Below, in pieces: positions 19,223 to 34,315 of a stretch of DNA of 64,000 nt. Made by a program: the position numbers and the translations under genes. Below the pieces are notes generated by a model, which was not told the origin of the DNA, searched no databases, and was given only the letters and a program-made list of their open reading frames with translations. Positions within the stretch are counted from its first letter, which is position 1; each line of letters starts with the position of its first letter. Location: positions 31,325 through 95,324 of the forward strand of contig NZ_WUQJ01000017.1 of the NCBI RefSeq assembly GCF_011074955.1, read 5' to 3'. Origin of the DNA: Marinobacter caseinilyticus (GTDB lineage: Bacteria > Pseudomonadota > Gammaproteobacteria > Pseudomonadales > Oleiphilaceae).

Positions 19223-20206
19223 TCAGTTCTGAGAAACCCGCTGCCTGGCTGCGAACAACGATGACGCCCATTCAATGCCTAACACCAACACCAATCCCAG
19301 CAGCGCCGCCAATATGGCAAACAGCAATTCCGGTGCCGCTCCGGTCAACTCGGCATATTGGCTAGGGCTCACACTGACTTGATCAAGTGGCACCTGCTCA
19401 CCCGCACTGTTGAGGCGCCAGTCCAGCGTTTGCTTCCAGGGCCAGACCTTGTTCAGCGCCCCGATCATAAACCCCGTCAACAGGGCCAGCATGCCATCAT
19501 GAAACCGATGAATGGCCCAGGTCAGCAGGCGTGCAATGGATAACAACCCGGTCACACAACCCGCACCAAACAACGCGATTGTCGACAGGTCGGCAGCGTT
19601 GATGGCCTCCAGAATAAACGAGTACATGCCCAAGAGAACCAATATGAAACTCCCCGAGATGCCGGGCAGTATCATCGCGCAGATCGCTAACGCACCGGCC
19701 CCAAATATTGTCAGGACCGAGGGCGACAACTGGCCGGACGACAAAGTCGTTATCCACCAGGCCACCGCAATACCCACGATCAATGGCGCCAGCAGCGGCA
19801 ACCGCAATTGCCGTATCTCACGACCGACATGCCAAACGGATGCGACAATCAAACCAAAAAAGAAACTCCATAAAACAATCGGATACTGAATTAGCGCATG
19901 GCTAATGACTGACGCCAGGGTGACCACACTGAGGAGAACGCCCGCCAGCAGCGTCACCAAAAATCCGGCGTCTGATGCTTGCCAAAAGGCCTTTACGCGA
20001 CCTCGGCATAACTCCCGTGCAAACGCCGATGGCACCGAATCAATAGCGCCAAGCAAGCGAAAATAAATGCCGGTGATAAACGCAATCGTGCCCCCCGACA
20101 CGCCCGGCACAATATCGGCCGCCCCCATCGCAATGCCCCTCAGCAACACCCCCACAGGGTGGTGACGAACAGGCTCAGGGGCGTTATCCGCGCCGCCGTG
20201 ACTCAT
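19223..20206 (-). CDS. popT: DUF368 polyprenyl-phosphate translocase
   Basis: A 327-residue polytopic membrane protein of the DUF368 family with about eight to nine helices. It carries the two family repeats [21 protein letters not shown] and [19 protein letters not shown]. Family members were shown to recycle undecaprenyl phosphate across the cytoplasmic membrane (PopT). It overlaps the pcm stop by four bases, so it is translationally coupled, and sits between pcm and nlpD. That couples lipid-carrier recycling to an envelope/stationary-phase operon. Confidence 0.9.
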   Translation of the reverse strand: MSHGGADNAPEPVRHHPVGVLLRGIAMGAADIVPGVSGGTIAFITGIYFRLLGAIDSVPSAFARELCRGRVKAFWQASDAGFLVTLLAGVLLSVVTLASVISHALIQYPIVLWSFFFGLIVASVWHVGREIRQLRLPLLAPLIVGIAVAWWITTLSSGQLSPSVLTIFGAGALAICAMILPGISGSFILVLLGMYSFILEAINAADLSTIALFGAGCVTGLLSIARLLTWAIHRFHDGMLALLTGFMIGALNKVWPWKQTLDWRLNSAGEQVPLDQVSVSPSQYAELTGAAPELLFAILAALLGLVLVLGIEWASSLFAARQRVSQN

Positions 20207-20859
20207 CGCACGACACCCGCCAATAAAGGCACAAACCGAACGGGTTCGATGTCGGTTATCTCAAACGCCTCTCCGCGTCGAACCACCTGCGTGAGCATTT
20301 GCGACGCCTCACCGACTGGGATTACCATCACGCCGCCTTCGGCCAGCTGCATCATCAGTTCCTCTGGCAACTCTTTGGGCGCTGCGGTGACAATAATGCC
20401 ATCGAATGGGCCCTTATCCGGCCATCCCATGCCTCTGTCCGCAAGCCGCAGCATGACGTTCCTGAGCCCCAGCGTCCGCAGCCGGTCCCGGGCACGGTCT
20501 TGCAGTGCTTTGATGCGTTCAACGCTGTAAACGTCCTTGCATAATTTCGCCAGAATCGCCGTCTGGTAGCCCGACCCTGTGCCCAACTCCAGCACTCTGG
20601 CGGGCTGATGACTCATCAAAACTTCGGTCATGCGGGCGACGATATAGGGTTGGGAAAGCGTCTGGCTATAACCGATCGGCAACGCGGTGTCTTCATACGC
20701 CCGGTGCGACAATGCTTCGTCCAAAAATATATGACGCGGTATTTCTTCCATGGCATTCAGGACGTGAGTGTCCGAAATCCCGGACTCGCGCAAGCGCTGA
20801 ATCAGACGCATCCGAGTGCGTCGGGATGTCATGCCAATACCCTGATGCTCTGCAACCAT
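20203..20859 (-). CDS. pcm: protein-L-isoaspartate O-methyltransferase
   Basis: A 218-residue SAM-dependent enzyme that methylates isoaspartyl residues to start protein repair. The SAM motif I is [16 protein letters not shown] and the substrate loop is [16 protein letters not shown]. The start is ATG 20859, overlapping the surE stop by one base (TGATG); a frame 7 codons longer would overlap surE further. The surE-pcm pair is conserved across proteobacteria. Confidence 0.96.
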   Translation of the reverse strand: MVAEHQGIGMTSRRTRMRLIQRLRESGISDTHVLNAMEEIPRHIFLDEALSHRAYEDTALPIGYSQTLSQPYIVARMTEVLMSHQPARVLELGTGSGYQTAILAKLCKDVYSVERIKALQDRARDRLRTLGLRNVMLRLADRGMGWPDKGPFDGIIVTAAPKELPEELMMQLAEGGVMVIPVGEASQMLTQVVRRGEAFEITDIEPVRFVPLLAGVVR

Positions 20860-21638
20860 CAGTTCAGCCCCTCCAGCCACTCACGAAGAGCTGGCAGTGC
20901 CTCATGACGGGTCATATCCACCTGAACCGGCGTGATCGATACGTAGCGATGATGTACGGCATGAAAATCAGTACCTTCGCCGGCATCGCTGCCCTCCCCA
21001 GCAGCCCCAATCCAGAAGCGGGCCTTGCCTCTCGGACAGGTCATCGGCACCGCGCCCTCGGCACGGCCGCGATGCCCCAAGCGGGTCATCCGAAAACCGG
21101 CCAGTTCGTCCCAGGCGACATCCGGCACATTGACATTGAGAATACACCGGGCGCCCAGTGGAACGGGCCCTTGGTGCTGCAAGAGCATACTCGCCACGCG
21201 GGCAGCCGTTTCATAGTGAAAGCGACCCTCATTGGCCAGCGACACCGCAATGGCCGGCAACCCGAGATGGCGGCCTTCCGTGGCGGCGGCGACCGTACCG
21301 GAATAGATCACGTCATCCCCGAGGTTGGCATGAGTGTTAATACCTGACACCACCCGGTCAAAACCTTGCTCATACAAGCCATTCACCGCCAGATGCACAC
21401 AATCGCTGGGGGTACCGTCAACCGACCGGAACCCATTGGGGTGATCTTCGACCGTCAAGGGACGATTGAGTGTGAGGGAATTGCTCGCACCGCTATGATC
21501 ACGGTCAGGCGCCACCACACTCAGCTCTCCCAGCCCCTGGAGGCCTTCGTATAAGGCTTTTAGCCCCGGCGAATGAACGCCATCATCATTTGATAACAAA
21601 ATACGCACACGTTTCTCCGCTAACCTGCCAGCGTTCAT
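20859..21638 (-). CDS. surE: 5'/3'-nucleotidase SurE
   Basis: A 259-residue metal-dependent survival phosphatase acting on nucleoside monophosphates and polyphosphate. The N-terminal metal site is in [15 protein letters not shown] (NDDG). [13 protein letters not shown] and a conserved Asn in [20 protein letters not shown] complete the active site. It is coupled to pcm by a one-base overlap and lies 77 bases after truD. Confidence 0.96.
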   Translation of the reverse strand: MNAGRLAEKRVRILLSNDDGVHSPGLKALYEGLQGLGELSVVAPDRDHSGASNSLTLNRPLTVEDHPNGFRSVDGTPSDCVHLAVNGLYEQGFDRVVSGINTHANLGDDVIYSGTVAAATEGRHLGLPAIAVSLANEGRFHYETAARVASMLLQHQGPVPLGARCILNVNVPDVAWDELAGFRMTRLGHRGRAEGAVPMTCPRGKARFWIGAAGEGSDAGEGTDFHAVHHRYVSITPVQVDMTRHEALPALREWLEGLN

Positions 21639-21715
21639 GAAAGCCGGCTTTCTTCTTTATTATTGCCTCACCCCAACAGACCGGATAGAGGTTACTTAAG
21701 ATTAATATGCCTTTT

Positions 21716-22753
21716 TTATTGTTCAGCTGCGAGCCCGGACGGCCTGGATTGGTCTGCAGTTTCAAACAGGTCCATCAATACGGTCGTTGCGAACTGCCCT
21801 GGCCGCAGTTCAAATGACAAGGTTAGCCGGTCCAGTGTCGCCCACTGCCACTCAAACTCAACGGGTAGAAGCACCAACGAGCGTCGCTCTGGCTTCATCC
21901 GGGTTTGAGAGAACACGGCCGCCATCTCCGGATGGCGCTCCACCACCGAACGCTCCAACGTCTCCTGTTGACCCGTTGCGGTGGTGCCACCGTCGCCCCA
22001 CATTGGCCCCGTAACCTCGCCAGACAAGGGTTCGCCATCCAGTGCCGTCGACCAGTTCCCAAGCGCTAACCGTTCCGCCAGTACTTCATTGAACAACCAC
22101 GAGCGGGCCGCGGAAAAATACAGGCCATCGCGACTGTTTTTGCCACGCTGACGCCCCGGCTTCATCCGGACTGCCTGAAAGAGGTTATTGCCGTCATGAC
22201 CAAAGCGCTGAGCGCCAAAATAGTTCGGACAGCCCTCCCTGCGAATACGACCCAGGCCGGCATTGATGGCGAGACGATCACCTTCCACATCGGTCAGTGT
22301 GATGCAGAACCGGTTAGCCTGGTGTTCGCCGCGGCGGAGTTTTCGTGCGAAGCGGTGGGCGGAAATCACTGTCCAGTGCTGCCGTACCTCATCAAGGAAG
22401 GCGCCATCGTCCATTTTGCCCGGTCGATACACACTGAACCATTGACGGGTAACGGCATGACGATCCTTGAGCCCACAGAGCCCAATATCGTGGGGTTGAC
22501 ACCCCGACATTCGCGCCAACGCCCGAGCAACATAGTCGGTATTGTCTCCACGCTTTTCCAGCCTGAGACACAGATGTTCACCCTCGCCGGAGACTTCCAT
22601 CGGGCCAACGTCAGATTCTGCATGCTCAGGAAAACCCGGAAATCCCAGTATCTCATCGACCTGAAAATCCTCCGGCGCCGCCTTTAATCCGGCGTGTGCC
22701 AGCCTGAGCCCCTGCGACGCCGGCCAGTCCAGCCGCCATTGAGTCGTTGTCAT
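21716..22753 (-). CDS. truD: tRNA pseudouridine(13) synthase
   Basis: A 345-residue TruD-family enzyme making pseudouridine-13 in tRNA-Glu and others. The catalytic Asp is Asp97 in [15 protein letters not shown]. The inserted TRUD domain follows ([14 protein letters not shown], then [13 protein letters not shown]). Length matches E. coli (349). Its ATG overlaps the ispF stop (ATGA). Confidence 0.96.
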   Translation of the reverse strand: MTTTQWRLDWPASQGLRLAHAGLKAAPEDFQVDEILGFPGFPEHAESDVGPMEVSGEGEHLCLRLEKRGDNTDYVARALARMSGCQPHDIGLCGLKDRHAVTRQWFSVYRPGKMDDGAFLDEVRQHWTVISAHRFARKLRRGEHQANRFCITLTDVEGDRLAINAGLGRIRREGCPNYFGAQRFGHDGNNLFQAVRMKPGRQRGKNSRDGLYFSAARSWLFNEVLAERLALGNWSTALDGEPLSGEVTGPMWGDGGTTATGQQETLERSVVERHPEMAAVFSQTRMKPERRSLVLLPVEFEWQWATLDRLTLSFELRPGQFATTVLMDLFETADQSRPSGLAAEQ

Positions 22754-23229
22754 GAGGCCGCCGGCTCAAGCAGGCAAATTGCCTGACAGGCAATACCTTC
22801 ACCGCGTCCGGCAAACCCAAGCTTTTCGGTTGTCGTTGCTTTCACGCCCACACGGTCCGCGCCAACACGTAAGTCTTCGGCAATATTGAGTTTCATGCGC
22901 TCGATGTGGGGGGCCATTTTGGGTGCCTGAGCAATGATGGTGGTGTCTACATTGACCACCCGGAAGCCTTCGGAGGTAATCTTCTCGACCACTTCCCGGA
23001 GTAAATGCCGGCTGTTGGCCCCGGCGAACTCAGGACTGTTGTCCGGGAAAAAATGCCCGATATCACCCAGCGCGAGCGCTCCGAGGAGCGCATCCGCAAG
23101 CGCATGCAGCAGCACATCACCATCGGAATGAGCTTTCAGGCCCTGCCGGTGTGGAATTCGCACCCCACCCAAGACAATATGGTCGCCCTCACCGAAGGCG
23201 TGGACATCAAATCCTTGCCCTATACGCAT
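22750..23229 (-). CDS. ispF: MEcPP synthase
   Basis: A 159-residue 2-C-methyl-D-erythritol 2,4-cyclodiphosphate synthase of the MEP isoprenoid pathway, a zinc-dependent trimer. Metal ligands are Asp8 and His10 (GFDVHAF) and a His in [11 protein letters not shown]; the DIGHFFPD motif follows. It lies 16 bases after ispD and overlaps truD. Isoprenoid output feeds undecaprenyl phosphate, which popT downstream recycles. Confidence 0.98.
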   Translation of the reverse strand: MRIGQGFDVHAFGEGDHIVLGGVRIPHRQGLKAHSDGDVLLHALADALLGALALGDIGHFFPDNSPEFAGANSRHLLREVVEKITSEGFRVVNVDTTIIAQAPKMAPHIERMKLNIAEDLRVGADRVGVKATTTEKLGFAGRGEGIACQAICLLEPAAS

Positions 23230-23245
23230 GCGACTACCTCAACAA

Positions 23246-23959
23246 TTAATGAACGGGTTGATCGGGCAATTGGCTCAGAATGAAGCCCGCCAGTGCCAGA
23301 TCGGCGGGCAGTGTGATCTTTATGTTGTCGGGCCGGCCTTCCACCAGCATTGGAACCGCCCCCATGTGTTCCATGGCTGAAGCCTCATCCGTGACTGATA
23401 GGCCGGCACCGGCGGCCGACATCAGCGCCTGCCTGAGTGCGCCAAAACGAAACATTTGTGGTGTCAGGGCGCGCCAAAGCAAACGGCGATCAATGGTCGC
23501 CAGCACTTGGCGCTCCGGCCCAGCCTGCTTCAGGGTATCAGTGACCGGCGTGGCCAACAGCCCACCGACGGGGTGTTGCGCCAGCCCGGTCATGAGTGCA
23601 GATAAATCCGTGTGCGCCAGACACGGCCTTGCCACGTCATGGACCAGCACCCAATCCTCATCGCGAGCCTCATGGCCCAAGGCTTGTAGCGCTGCCAAAA
23701 CCGAATCACAGCGCGCCGCCCCGCCCTTGCAGGTGGTAACCCGGGAATCGGCACAACTGTTGGTCGACGGCCACCACTGGTCACTGCCACTCAAGGCGAC
23801 CATGCAGCCCTCAAAGGTGGCTGAGTTCAGTAGACGAGACAATACAATATCAATCACAAAACGATCGTGAATACGGAGGTATTGCTTGGGACATTCAGCT
23901 TGCATGCGCTGACCACTGCCGGCAGCAGGAACGACAAGCCAATAACGGGGTACGGTCAT
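23246..23959 (-). CDS. ispD: MEP cytidylyltransferase
   Basis: A 237-residue enzyme transferring CMP from CTP to 2-C-methyl-D-erythritol 4-phosphate. The nucleotide-binding motif is VPAAGSGQRMQAECPKQY; VLVHDVARPCL and the TPQMFRFGAL region are conserved. It lies between ftsB (24-base gap) and ispF, the standard order. Confidence 0.97.
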   Translation of the reverse strand: MTVPRYWLVVPAAGSGQRMQAECPKQYLRIHDRFVIDIVLSRLLNSATFEGCMVALSGSDQWWPSTNSCADSRVTTCKGGAARCDSVLAALQALGHEARDEDWVLVHDVARPCLAHTDLSALMTGLAQHPVGGLLATPVTDTLKQAGPERQVLATIDRRLLWRALTPQMFRFGALRQALMSAAGAGLSVTDEASAMEHMGAVPMLVEGRPDNIKITLPADLALAGFILSQLPDQPVH

Positions 23960-23983
23960 GATGGGATCACGAAAAAAATTGAC

Positions 23984-24256
23984 TCAGGGCTTCACCACCA
24001 GGAAGAACGTTTCATCCTCGCGGATCAGGCCAAGGTTCGTTCGGGCGCGCTCTTCTATGGCGTCCTGGCCACTGCGCAAGTTCCGGACTTCGGCATATAA
24101 ACGCTCGTTTCGGGCCGCCAGCACCGCGTTCTCGTCGCGTTGTTCACCCAGAGTCTTGTGCATGCTCCAGACTTGCGCATAGCTGCCTTCCCCAACCCAC
24201 AGACGTACCTGCAGCAGGAGAATAAGAACAACCATAACGGACCAGACCAACTTCAT
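23984..24256 (-). CDS. ftsB: cell division protein FtsB
   Basis: A 90-residue bitopic membrane protein of the divisome FtsQLB complex. One transmembrane helix (LVWSVMVVLILLLQVRLWVG) is followed by a periplasmic coiled coil (LGEQRDENAVLAARNERLYAEVRNL) and the conserved IEERARTNLGLIREDETFF segment. ATG 24256 gives the family length; the open frame runs 15 codons further upstream. It lies 107 bases after eno. Confidence 0.96.
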   Translation of the reverse strand: MKLVWSVMVVLILLLQVRLWVGEGSYAQVWSMHKTLGEQRDENAVLAARNERLYAEVRNLRSGQDAIEERARTNLGLIREDETFFLVVKP

Positions 24257-24363
24257 CCAACCTATCCTTGCGTACCCGATAAACCAAAAAGGATACCGCA
24301 AAGCAGCAAGCTCAGCGATATCCCCGGGAGTTTAGCCCACCAGCAACCGTTTGGCGATCCGTG

Positions 24364-25680
<1,317 letters not shown>

Positions 25681-25726
25681 TCAATTTTGAAACGTAACAA
25701 ATCCATGGGCCGGGATCCGACGTTGG

Positions 25727-26581
<855 letters not shown>

Positions 26582-26601
26582 TCATTCCGTTCTCAGACAT
26601 C

Positions 26602-26633
26602 AAAACGCCGGTTCGAAGGGCTTCGAACCGGCG
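26602..26633 (-). terminator. terminator-like hairpin after pyrG
   Basis: A perfect 12-bp stem (cgccggttcgaa / ttcgaaccggcg) with a 4-base loop lies just after the pyrG stop. On the minus strand the stem is followed by TTTTG, a short U-run. It probably terminates or attenuates pyrG transcription before kdsA. Confidence 0.72.
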
Positions 26634-26641
26634 CTCATTGG

Positions 26642-28318
<1,677 letters not shown>

Positions 28319-28363
28319 TCATCTCAAGATGGGGGATCAGACTACCAGAAAGCCCACACCTTC

Positions 28364-29707
28364 TCAATTAAAATCCCGGTCACACAGGATTCGCCAACCG
28401 CTCTCCGGCTGATGCCCGGCGAATCGGGGTGAACGCCATAGACTACCAATTCCAACCAGGCTCCGATCCTCCCAGAACAACGGCAAACGAGCCCGCTCCC
28501 AGGGTGGGACACCCTGCTCCTGCAGCCATTTCTTCAACGGTCGCGAAGGCCCAAGGCCAGTGTCCCGAAACACCTCGCCGCCCTGCCGCGGAGTCAAATA
28601 CAACACCGGCGGACTTGGCTGATCGTGGTCAGTGACCGGCACCAGGGCGCACCGGTAATCACCCCACATTACCGGGTTGTCCGGCACCAAAGCGATCGAC
28701 TGCTCCGGGGGTTTCACGCCATCCCGCACCAGATAGAGCCCTTCGCGATAACGACGGACGACAAACCCATCACCGCGAATTTCGGGGCTGCCATCTTTCT
28801 GTGCCCCGATCAACTGAGGGAGGCTCTTGTGCCAGAATTTCATTGTTGGCACGGCCAGGCCCTGGTCGGCAATCCACCAACGCAGGGCATTGCGTTGCTC
28901 CAGTGCACTGAGTTCAACAAACTGATTGAGCTCAATGCGCCCTTTTTCATTTGTGCAACCGGCCAGTTGCAGGACGGCCAGTCGATGACTCAGCTCGTTC
29001 GATTCACGACAGGACTCGGCACTGCGCCGTATACGCCGGAGTAACGTCGGCCAGCGTTCCTTGAGTGGCGCCAGAATACGGTGGCGGAGAAAATTCCGGT
29101 CAAAACGCAGGTCCTGGTTGCTGGGATCATCCAGCCAGGTCAATCCGGCCTCTTCCGCCCACTCCGCCAACTGCCCACGGCTAAAACCCAACAGGGGCCT
29201 GACCAGCTTGCCTGCCCCCAACGTACGGGCCGCAGGCATGCCCGACAGACCACCCACACCGGTGCCACGCAACAGCCGGAACAGCACGGTTTCGGCCTGG
29301 TCGTCAGCATGGTGCGCCATCACCAGCACATCGCCCGGCGCGAGCACCTGCTCAAACACGCCATAGCGCGCGTCCCGGGCGGCTTCTTCAAGGCCACCAA
29401 CGGCGTTGGGCTGACGCTGAAGGTCCAGTGTTTCCACAGTCAGAGGCACGCTAAGCGTGGCACAGACGAATCGACAATGGGCTTCGCAGTCAGCGGCATT
29501 CGGCTGCAATTGGTGATTGACGTGAACAGCTTGAAGGTCCGCAGCGTTGCCAAGGCAGTGGTGCGCCAGGTGAAGCAGGAGCGTTGAGTCAAGCCCACCG
29601 CTGAACGCCACCCAGATCCTCGGGGCGCCCTGCAGCGACTGCAGGGCGCCCGTGAGATCGGAGGGCCAGACGTGGTTGCCGGGGCGGTAATTACCGCCCG
29701 GTGTCAT
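28364..29707 (-). CDS. tilS: tRNA(Ile)-lysidine synthase
   Basis: A 447-residue N-type ATP pyrophosphatase that converts C34 of tRNA-Ile(CAU) to lysidine, so that it reads AUA. The PP-loop is [11 protein letters not shown] near residues 34-44. [19 protein letters not shown] is the conserved second motif, and the C-terminal substrate-binding TilS domains follow ([22 protein letters not shown]). The ATG lies inside the end of accA (17-base overlap). Confidence 0.96.
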   Translation of the reverse strand: MTPGGNYRPGNHVWPSDLTGALQSLQGAPRIWVAFSGGLDSTLLLHLAHHCLGNAADLQAVHVNHQLQPNAADCEAHCRFVCATLSVPLTVETLDLQRQPNAVGGLEEAARDARYGVFEQVLAPGDVLVMAHHADDQAETVLFRLLRGTGVGGLSGMPAARTLGAGKLVRPLLGFSRGQLAEWAEEAGLTWLDDPSNQDLRFDRNFLRHRILAPLKERWPTLLRRIRRSAESCRESNELSHRLAVLQLAGCTNEKGRIELNQFVELSALEQRNALRWWIADQGLAVPTMKFWHKSLPQLIGAQKDGSPEIRGDGFVVRRYREGLYLVRDGVKPPEQSIALVPDNPVMWGDYRCALVPVTDHDQPSPPVLYLTPRQGGEVFRDTGLGPSRPLKKWLQEQGVPPWERARLPLFWEDRSLVGIGSLWRSPRFAGHQPESGWRILCDRDFN

Positions 29708-30644
29708 AGCGGGTTAAACGTTCATACCGCCGAGAGACCAACTCATCGGTCTCAAGGGCGCATAACTCGGCCAGACCTTCGTTCAGATTCTTGCGCAAAG
29801 ACTGTGCCATTTCTTCCGGCAACCGGTGCGCGCCGCCTAAAGGCTCCGAAATGACACGATCTGCCAGGCCAAGGGCCTTCAGCCGGTCCGCCGTAACACC
29901 CATGGCCTCCGCCGCTGTAGCCGCGTAATCCGCACTCTTCCAAAGAATGGAGGCGCAGCCTTCCGGTGAAATAACCGCGTAAGTTGAATACTGCAGCATG
30001 TACAGACGATCACAGACACCAATCGCCAGGGCGCCACCAGAGCCGCCTTCACCAATGACGGTGGAGATAATAGGGGTTTTCAATCGCGACATCACGGCCA
30101 GGTTAAACGCGATAGCCTCGCTCTGGCCGCGCTCTTCCGCGCCGATGCCCGGGTAGGCGCCAGGCGTATCGATAAACGTCAGCACCGGCATTTTAAAACG
30201 CTCGGCCATCTCCATCAGCCGCAGGGCTTTGCGGTAACCTTCAGGGCGAGGCATGCCAAAATTGCGTTTGACCTTGTCGCGTACCTCCCGGCCTTTTTGG
30301 TGACCAATCACCATCACTGGCCGGTCATCGAGGCGTGCGGTCCCACCTACGATGGACAAATCGTCGGCATAGTGCCGGTCACCGTGCAGCTCATCGAAAT
30401 CGTCAAATATGTGTTCGATGTAGTCCAGCGTATAGGGCCGCCTCGGGTGTCTTGCCAGCCGGGAAATATCCCAGGGCGCGAGATTGGAAAAGATACTTTC
30501 CGTCAAGCTGACGCTTTTATGCTTCAGCCGACTAATCTCGTCGGTAATGTTGATGTCGGTGTCATTGCCAACCATTCGAAGCTCTTCGATTTTGGCTTCC
30601 AGGTCGGCTATGGGCTGTTCAAAATCGAGAAAGTTTGGATTCAT
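29691..30644 (-). CDS. accA: acetyl-CoA carboxylase carboxyltransferase alpha subunit
   Basis: A 317-residue subunit that, with AccD, transfers carboxyl from biotin to acetyl-CoA in the first step of fatty acid synthesis. It starts [22 protein letters not shown] and has the crotonase-like [13 protein letters not shown] oxyanion region. It lies 125 bases after dnaE, the conserved dnaE-accA pair. Confidence 0.98.
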   Translation of the reverse strand: MNPNFLDFEQPIADLEAKIEELRMVGNDTDINITDEISRLKHKSVSLTESIFSNLAPWDISRLARHPRRPYTLDYIEHIFDDFDELHGDRHYADDLSIVGGTARLDDRPVMVIGHQKGREVRDKVKRNFGMPRPEGYRKALRLMEMAERFKMPVLTFIDTPGAYPGIGAEERGQSEAIAFNLAVMSRLKTPIISTVIGEGGSGGALAIGVCDRLYMLQYSTYAVISPEGCASILWKSADYAATAAEAMGVTADRLKALGLADRVISEPLGGAHRLPEEMAQSLRKNLNEGLAELCALETDELVSRRYERLTRYDTGR

Positions 30645-30769
30645 GATGTTCCATCATTTTTTGCTGAGCGAGGGGCTGATCGTCCCCGCATGTTCAGAAT
30701 TTCACTCAAAGTACCAGTGCTGCCCAAAGGGCAAAAGCGGACATTGGTATGAGTTCTCTCAACAGTGCC

Positions 30770-33700
30770 CTAATCATAGACCAGTTCTACCGACTGGTCG
30801 CCCACCAGATACTTCAGCTCGAGCAATAAATTATCATCCGGCTGCACTCGCCAGCTCTCACCCAATTGGATGCGAGTCCTGGCTTCTTCGCTTTGATAGT
30901 CGATCCACACCGGACTGCCATCACAACGGAATGGCCGCAGCGTTTCATCCAGCTTGTCGAGCAAACCGTTGTTCAATTGATCGGTCCGGAGCAACAATTG
31001 CAACCCCCGGCTAAAGCGCTGTCGCGCCGTGCCCACGTCCAGGATCTCGCTGACGCGCATTTTCATCTGGCCAGAATAATCATCATGGCTAACCTGCCCT
31101 TCAACCACAATCACCTGATCCGACTGCAAAAGCTCCCGGTTCTCGTAAAACACTTCTGAGAACAGGGTCGCTTCGATACGCGCGCTTCGGTCATCCAGCG
31201 TCACAAAGCACATGGTCTGACCCGTCCGGGTTTTCATTGTGCGTTGCGCCACCACCAGACCGGCCACCCGCTGCGGCGACCGTGCCGGCTTGAGTTCGGC
31301 AATCGAGGAGCGAACAAAGCGTCGCACCTCGCGCTCATACTCATCGAAGGGATGGCCGGTCAGGTAAAGCCCCAGCGTATCTTTTTCACCTTTCAGGCGC
31401 TGTTTTTCCGGCCACTCCCGAACGTGTGCAACCTCAGCAAACAAATCAACGTCGTCGTCGCCCCCCAGCATTTCACCGAACATATCCACCATACCAACGG
31501 ATTCGTTGCGGGATTGCTGACCCGCCTGCTGAATGGCTTTATCGATACTGGCAAAAATGTGCGCACGGCCAGGGCCGAGCTTATCCATCGCACCGGAGCG
31601 AATCAAGGCATCGATCGCGCGCTTGTTGACCCTCTTGAGGTCAACCCGACGGCAAAAATCAAACAGATCTTTAAAAGCGCCACCCTCGGCACGGCCATCA
31701 ACGATGCTTTGAATCGGGCCTTCACCCAGGCCCTTGATCGCGCCCAAGCCGTAAACAATCTGACCTTCATCATTCACGGTGAAGGTGTATTCCGAGGTGC
31801 TGACATCCGGCAGTACCAGATCAAGCTTAAGGTTTCGACACTCTTCAACCAGCGTGACCACTTTGTCGGTGTTCTGCATGTCAGCGGTCAAAACAGCCGC
31901 CATGAACTCGGCAGTGTAATGGGCCTTGAGCCAAAGGGTCTGGTAAGACACCAACGCGTAAGCCGCGGAGTGGGATTTGTTGAAGCCGTAACCGGCGAAT
32001 TTTTCCACGAGGTCGAAGATATTCTCCGCCAGCGCCTCGCTGATGTTGTTGTTCTTACAACCCTCAATGAAGATGGCTTTTTGCTTGGCCATCTCCTCGG
32101 CTTTCTTTTTACCCATCGCCCGACGCAGCAAATCGGCACCACCCAGACTGAAGCCCGCCATCACCTGAGCGATCTGCATGACCTGCTCCTGATACAGGAT
32201 GATGCCGTAGGTGGGCTCCAATACCGGCTTAAGGCCTTCGTATTGAAAGTCCGTATGGGGGTAGGCGACCGGCTGGCGGCCATGCTTGCGGTCAATAAAG
32301 TCGTCCACCATGCCCGATTGCAACGGTCCGGGACGGAACAGCGCGACCAACGCGATCATGTCTTCCAACGTATCCGGCTGCAAACGCCGGATCAGGTCCT
32401 TCATACCTCGGGACTCAAGCTGGAACACGGCCGTCGTTTCTGCCTTTTTCAGCATGTCGAACGACGGCTTGTCGGTCAGTGGAATGTCATTGATGTCCAG
32501 GATGGTCTCACCCCGCTGTTGCCGACGGGGGTTAATCATTTTCAGTGCCCAGTCGATGATGGTCAGCGTCCGCAGCCCCAAAAAGTCGAACTTGACGAGA
32601 CCAGCGTCTTCGACGTCGTTTTTGTCGAACTGTGTGACCAGGCTGCCGCCCTCGTCATCGCAGTAGAGCGGTGAGAAATCGGTGATTTTGGTGGGCGCAA
32701 TGACAACGCCACCCGCGTGCTTGCCGGCGTTGCGACAGACACCCTCAAGCTTCAGTGCCATCTCCCAGATTTCCTGGGCCTCTTCATCCTGTTCCAGAAA
32801 CTCCCGTAACGACTCCTCCTGCTCAACGGCTTTTTCAAGCGTCATGCCCACTTCAAACGGAATCATCTTGGAGAGCTTGTCGGCCAGACCGTAGGACTTG
32901 CCCTGCACCCTCGCCACGTCACGCACCACAGCTTTCGCGGCCATGGTTCCGAAGGTAATGATCTGGGAGACCGCTTCGCGACCGTATTTTTCCGCCACGT
33001 ACGCAATTACCCGGTCTCGTCCTTCCATGCAGAAATCGACGTCAAAGTCGGGCATGGAGACTCGCTCCGGGTTCAGGAAGCGCTCGAACAGCAAGTCGTA
33101 TTCCAGCGGGTCGAGATCGGTGATCAGCTGACAGTAAGCCACCAGCGAGCCCGCACCGGAGCCCCGACCAGGGCCCACTGGAACGCCGTTATTCTTGGCC
33201 CATTTGATGAAGTCCATAACGATCAGGAAGTACCCGGGGAAGCCCATCTGAGTGATGATATCAAGCTCGAAATTGAGCCGATCATAATAGGCCTGCCGCT
33301 TTTGGTCGTAGTCCGGGTCGTCCTTGGGCAGTGTTTTCGCCAGCCGAGCCTCCAGGCCTTCCTCCGATACTTGGCGAAAGAATTCGTCCATGGTCTGCCC
33401 TTTCGGGATCGGATATTTGGGCAGAAAATACTCACCCATGCGAACTTTTACATTGCAGCGTCGGGCAATCTCAACGGTATTCTCAATCGCCTCCGGAATG
33501 TCGGCAAACAGCGCAATCATTTCTTCCGAACTGCGCAGGTATTGCTGGTCACTGAAGCGTCGGTCCCGTCTCGGATCGTCCAACGTGCGACTTTCACCGA
33601 TACAGACACGCGCTTCGTGAGCGTCAAAATCCTCTTCGTTCAGGAAGTGAACGTCGTTGGTTGCCACCACCGGGCAATTCATGGCGTCGGCCAGATCGAC

Positions 33701-34252
33701 ACTCAGATGCAGGCATTCTTCATCATTGACCCGGCCAGTTCGCTGTAACTCCAGATAAAAGGCCTCGGGAAATAACGTCAGCCATTTTTCCAAGCGCGCG
33801 CGGGCCAGATCCATCTTACCGGCCAGTAACGCTTTGCCAACATCGCCAAGTTTGCCGCCAGACAGCATTATCAAACCGTCAGCACGGGATTCAATCCACG
33901 ATCGTTGAACGATGGGCTTGCCGTATCGCTGACCCTCGGTGTAACCGAGTGAGATAATTTCCGTCAGGTGCAAATACCCGGTCTGATTGCGGGCCAGCAG
34001 CGTTACACGGAAGGGGTTTTCAGCTTCATCGGGATTTTCCAGCCAGATATCCGCCCCAATAATCGGCTTGACCCCTGCCCCCAACGCGCCTTTGTAGAAT
34101 CGCACCAGGGAACACATATTCGATTGCTCGGTCAGACCCACGGCGGGCATGCCCAGCTCTACCGCCCGTTTGATCAGGGGTTTGACACGCACCAACCCGT
34201 CGACGAGTGAGTATTCTGAGTGAACACGGAGATGTACAAAGGTCTGAGCCAT
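30770..34252 (-). CDS. dnaE: DNA polymerase III alpha subunit
   Basis: An 1160-residue replicative C-family polymerase. It contains an N-terminal PHP domain (FVHLRVHSEYSLVDG), the polymerase core with PMPDFDVDFC-type acidic motif (VSMPDFDVDFCMEGRD), helix-hairpin-helix, and a C-terminal OB fold (VAGLVVAQRTMKTRTGQ). Length equals the E. coli DnaE1 (1160). Upstream it is not preceded by lpxB-rnhB, which usually occur there. Confidence 0.98.
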   Translation of the reverse strand: MAQTFVHLRVHSEYSLVDGLVRVKPLIKRAVELGMPAVGLTEQSNMCSLVRFYKGALGAGVKPIIGADIWLENPDEAENPFRVTLLARNQTGYLHLTEIISLGYTEGQRYGKPIVQRSWIESRADGLIMLSGGKLGDVGKALLAGKMDLARARLEKWLTLFPEAFYLELQRTGRVNDEECLHLSVDLADAMNCPVVATNDVHFLNEEDFDAHEARVCIGESRTLDDPRRDRRFSDQQYLRSSEEMIALFADIPEAIENTVEIARRCNVKVRMGEYFLPKYPIPKGQTMDEFFRQVSEEGLEARLAKTLPKDDPDYDQKRQAYYDRLNFELDIITQMGFPGYFLIVMDFIKWAKNNGVPVGPGRGSGAGSLVAYCQLITDLDPLEYDLLFERFLNPERVSMPDFDVDFCMEGRDRVIAYVAEKYGREAVSQIITFGTMAAKAVVRDVARVQGKSYGLADKLSKMIPFEVGMTLEKAVEQEESLREFLEQDEEAQEIWEMALKLEGVCRNAGKHAGGVVIAPTKITDFSPLYCDDEGGSLVTQFDKNDVEDAGLVKFDFLGLRTLTIIDWALKMINPRRQQRGETILDINDIPLTDKPSFDMLKKAETTAVFQLESRGMKDLIRRLQPDTLEDMIALVALFRPGPLQSGMVDDFIDRKHGRQPVAYPHTDFQYEGLKPVLEPTYGIILYQEQVMQIAQVMAGFSLGGADLLRRAMGKKKAEEMAKQKAIFIEGCKNNNISEALAENIFDLVEKFAGYGFNKSHSAAYALVSYQTLWLKAHYTAEFMAAVLTADMQNTDKVVTLVEECRNLKLDLVLPDVSTSEYTFTVNDEGQIVYGLGAIKGLGEGPIQSIVDGRAEGGAFKDLFDFCRRVDLKRVNKRAIDALIRSGAMDKLGPGRAHIFASIDKAIQQAGQQSRNESVGMVDMFGEMLGGDDDVDLFAEVAHVREWPEKQRLKGEKDTLGLYLTGHPFDEYEREVRRFVRSSIAELKPARSPQRVAGLVVAQRTMKTRTGQTMCFVTLDDRSARIEATLFSEVFYENRELLQSDQVIVVEGQVSHDDYSGQMKMRVSEILDVGTARQRFSRGLQLLLRTDQLNNGLLDKLDETLRPFRCDGSPVWIDYQSEEARTRIQLGESWRVQPDDNLLLELKYLVGDQSVELVYD

Positions 34253-34315
34253 AACGTCGGGTAATTCCAGTTCGTCGTTCGAATAAGGTAAGTGTCTGGG
34301 CCTGCGCCCATAGCA

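Noticed and set aside
31244..32674. 476-codon frame antisense to dnaE
   Set aside because: A shadow of the high-GC third-position pattern in dnaE; the translation is His/Gln/Arg-rich with no domain.
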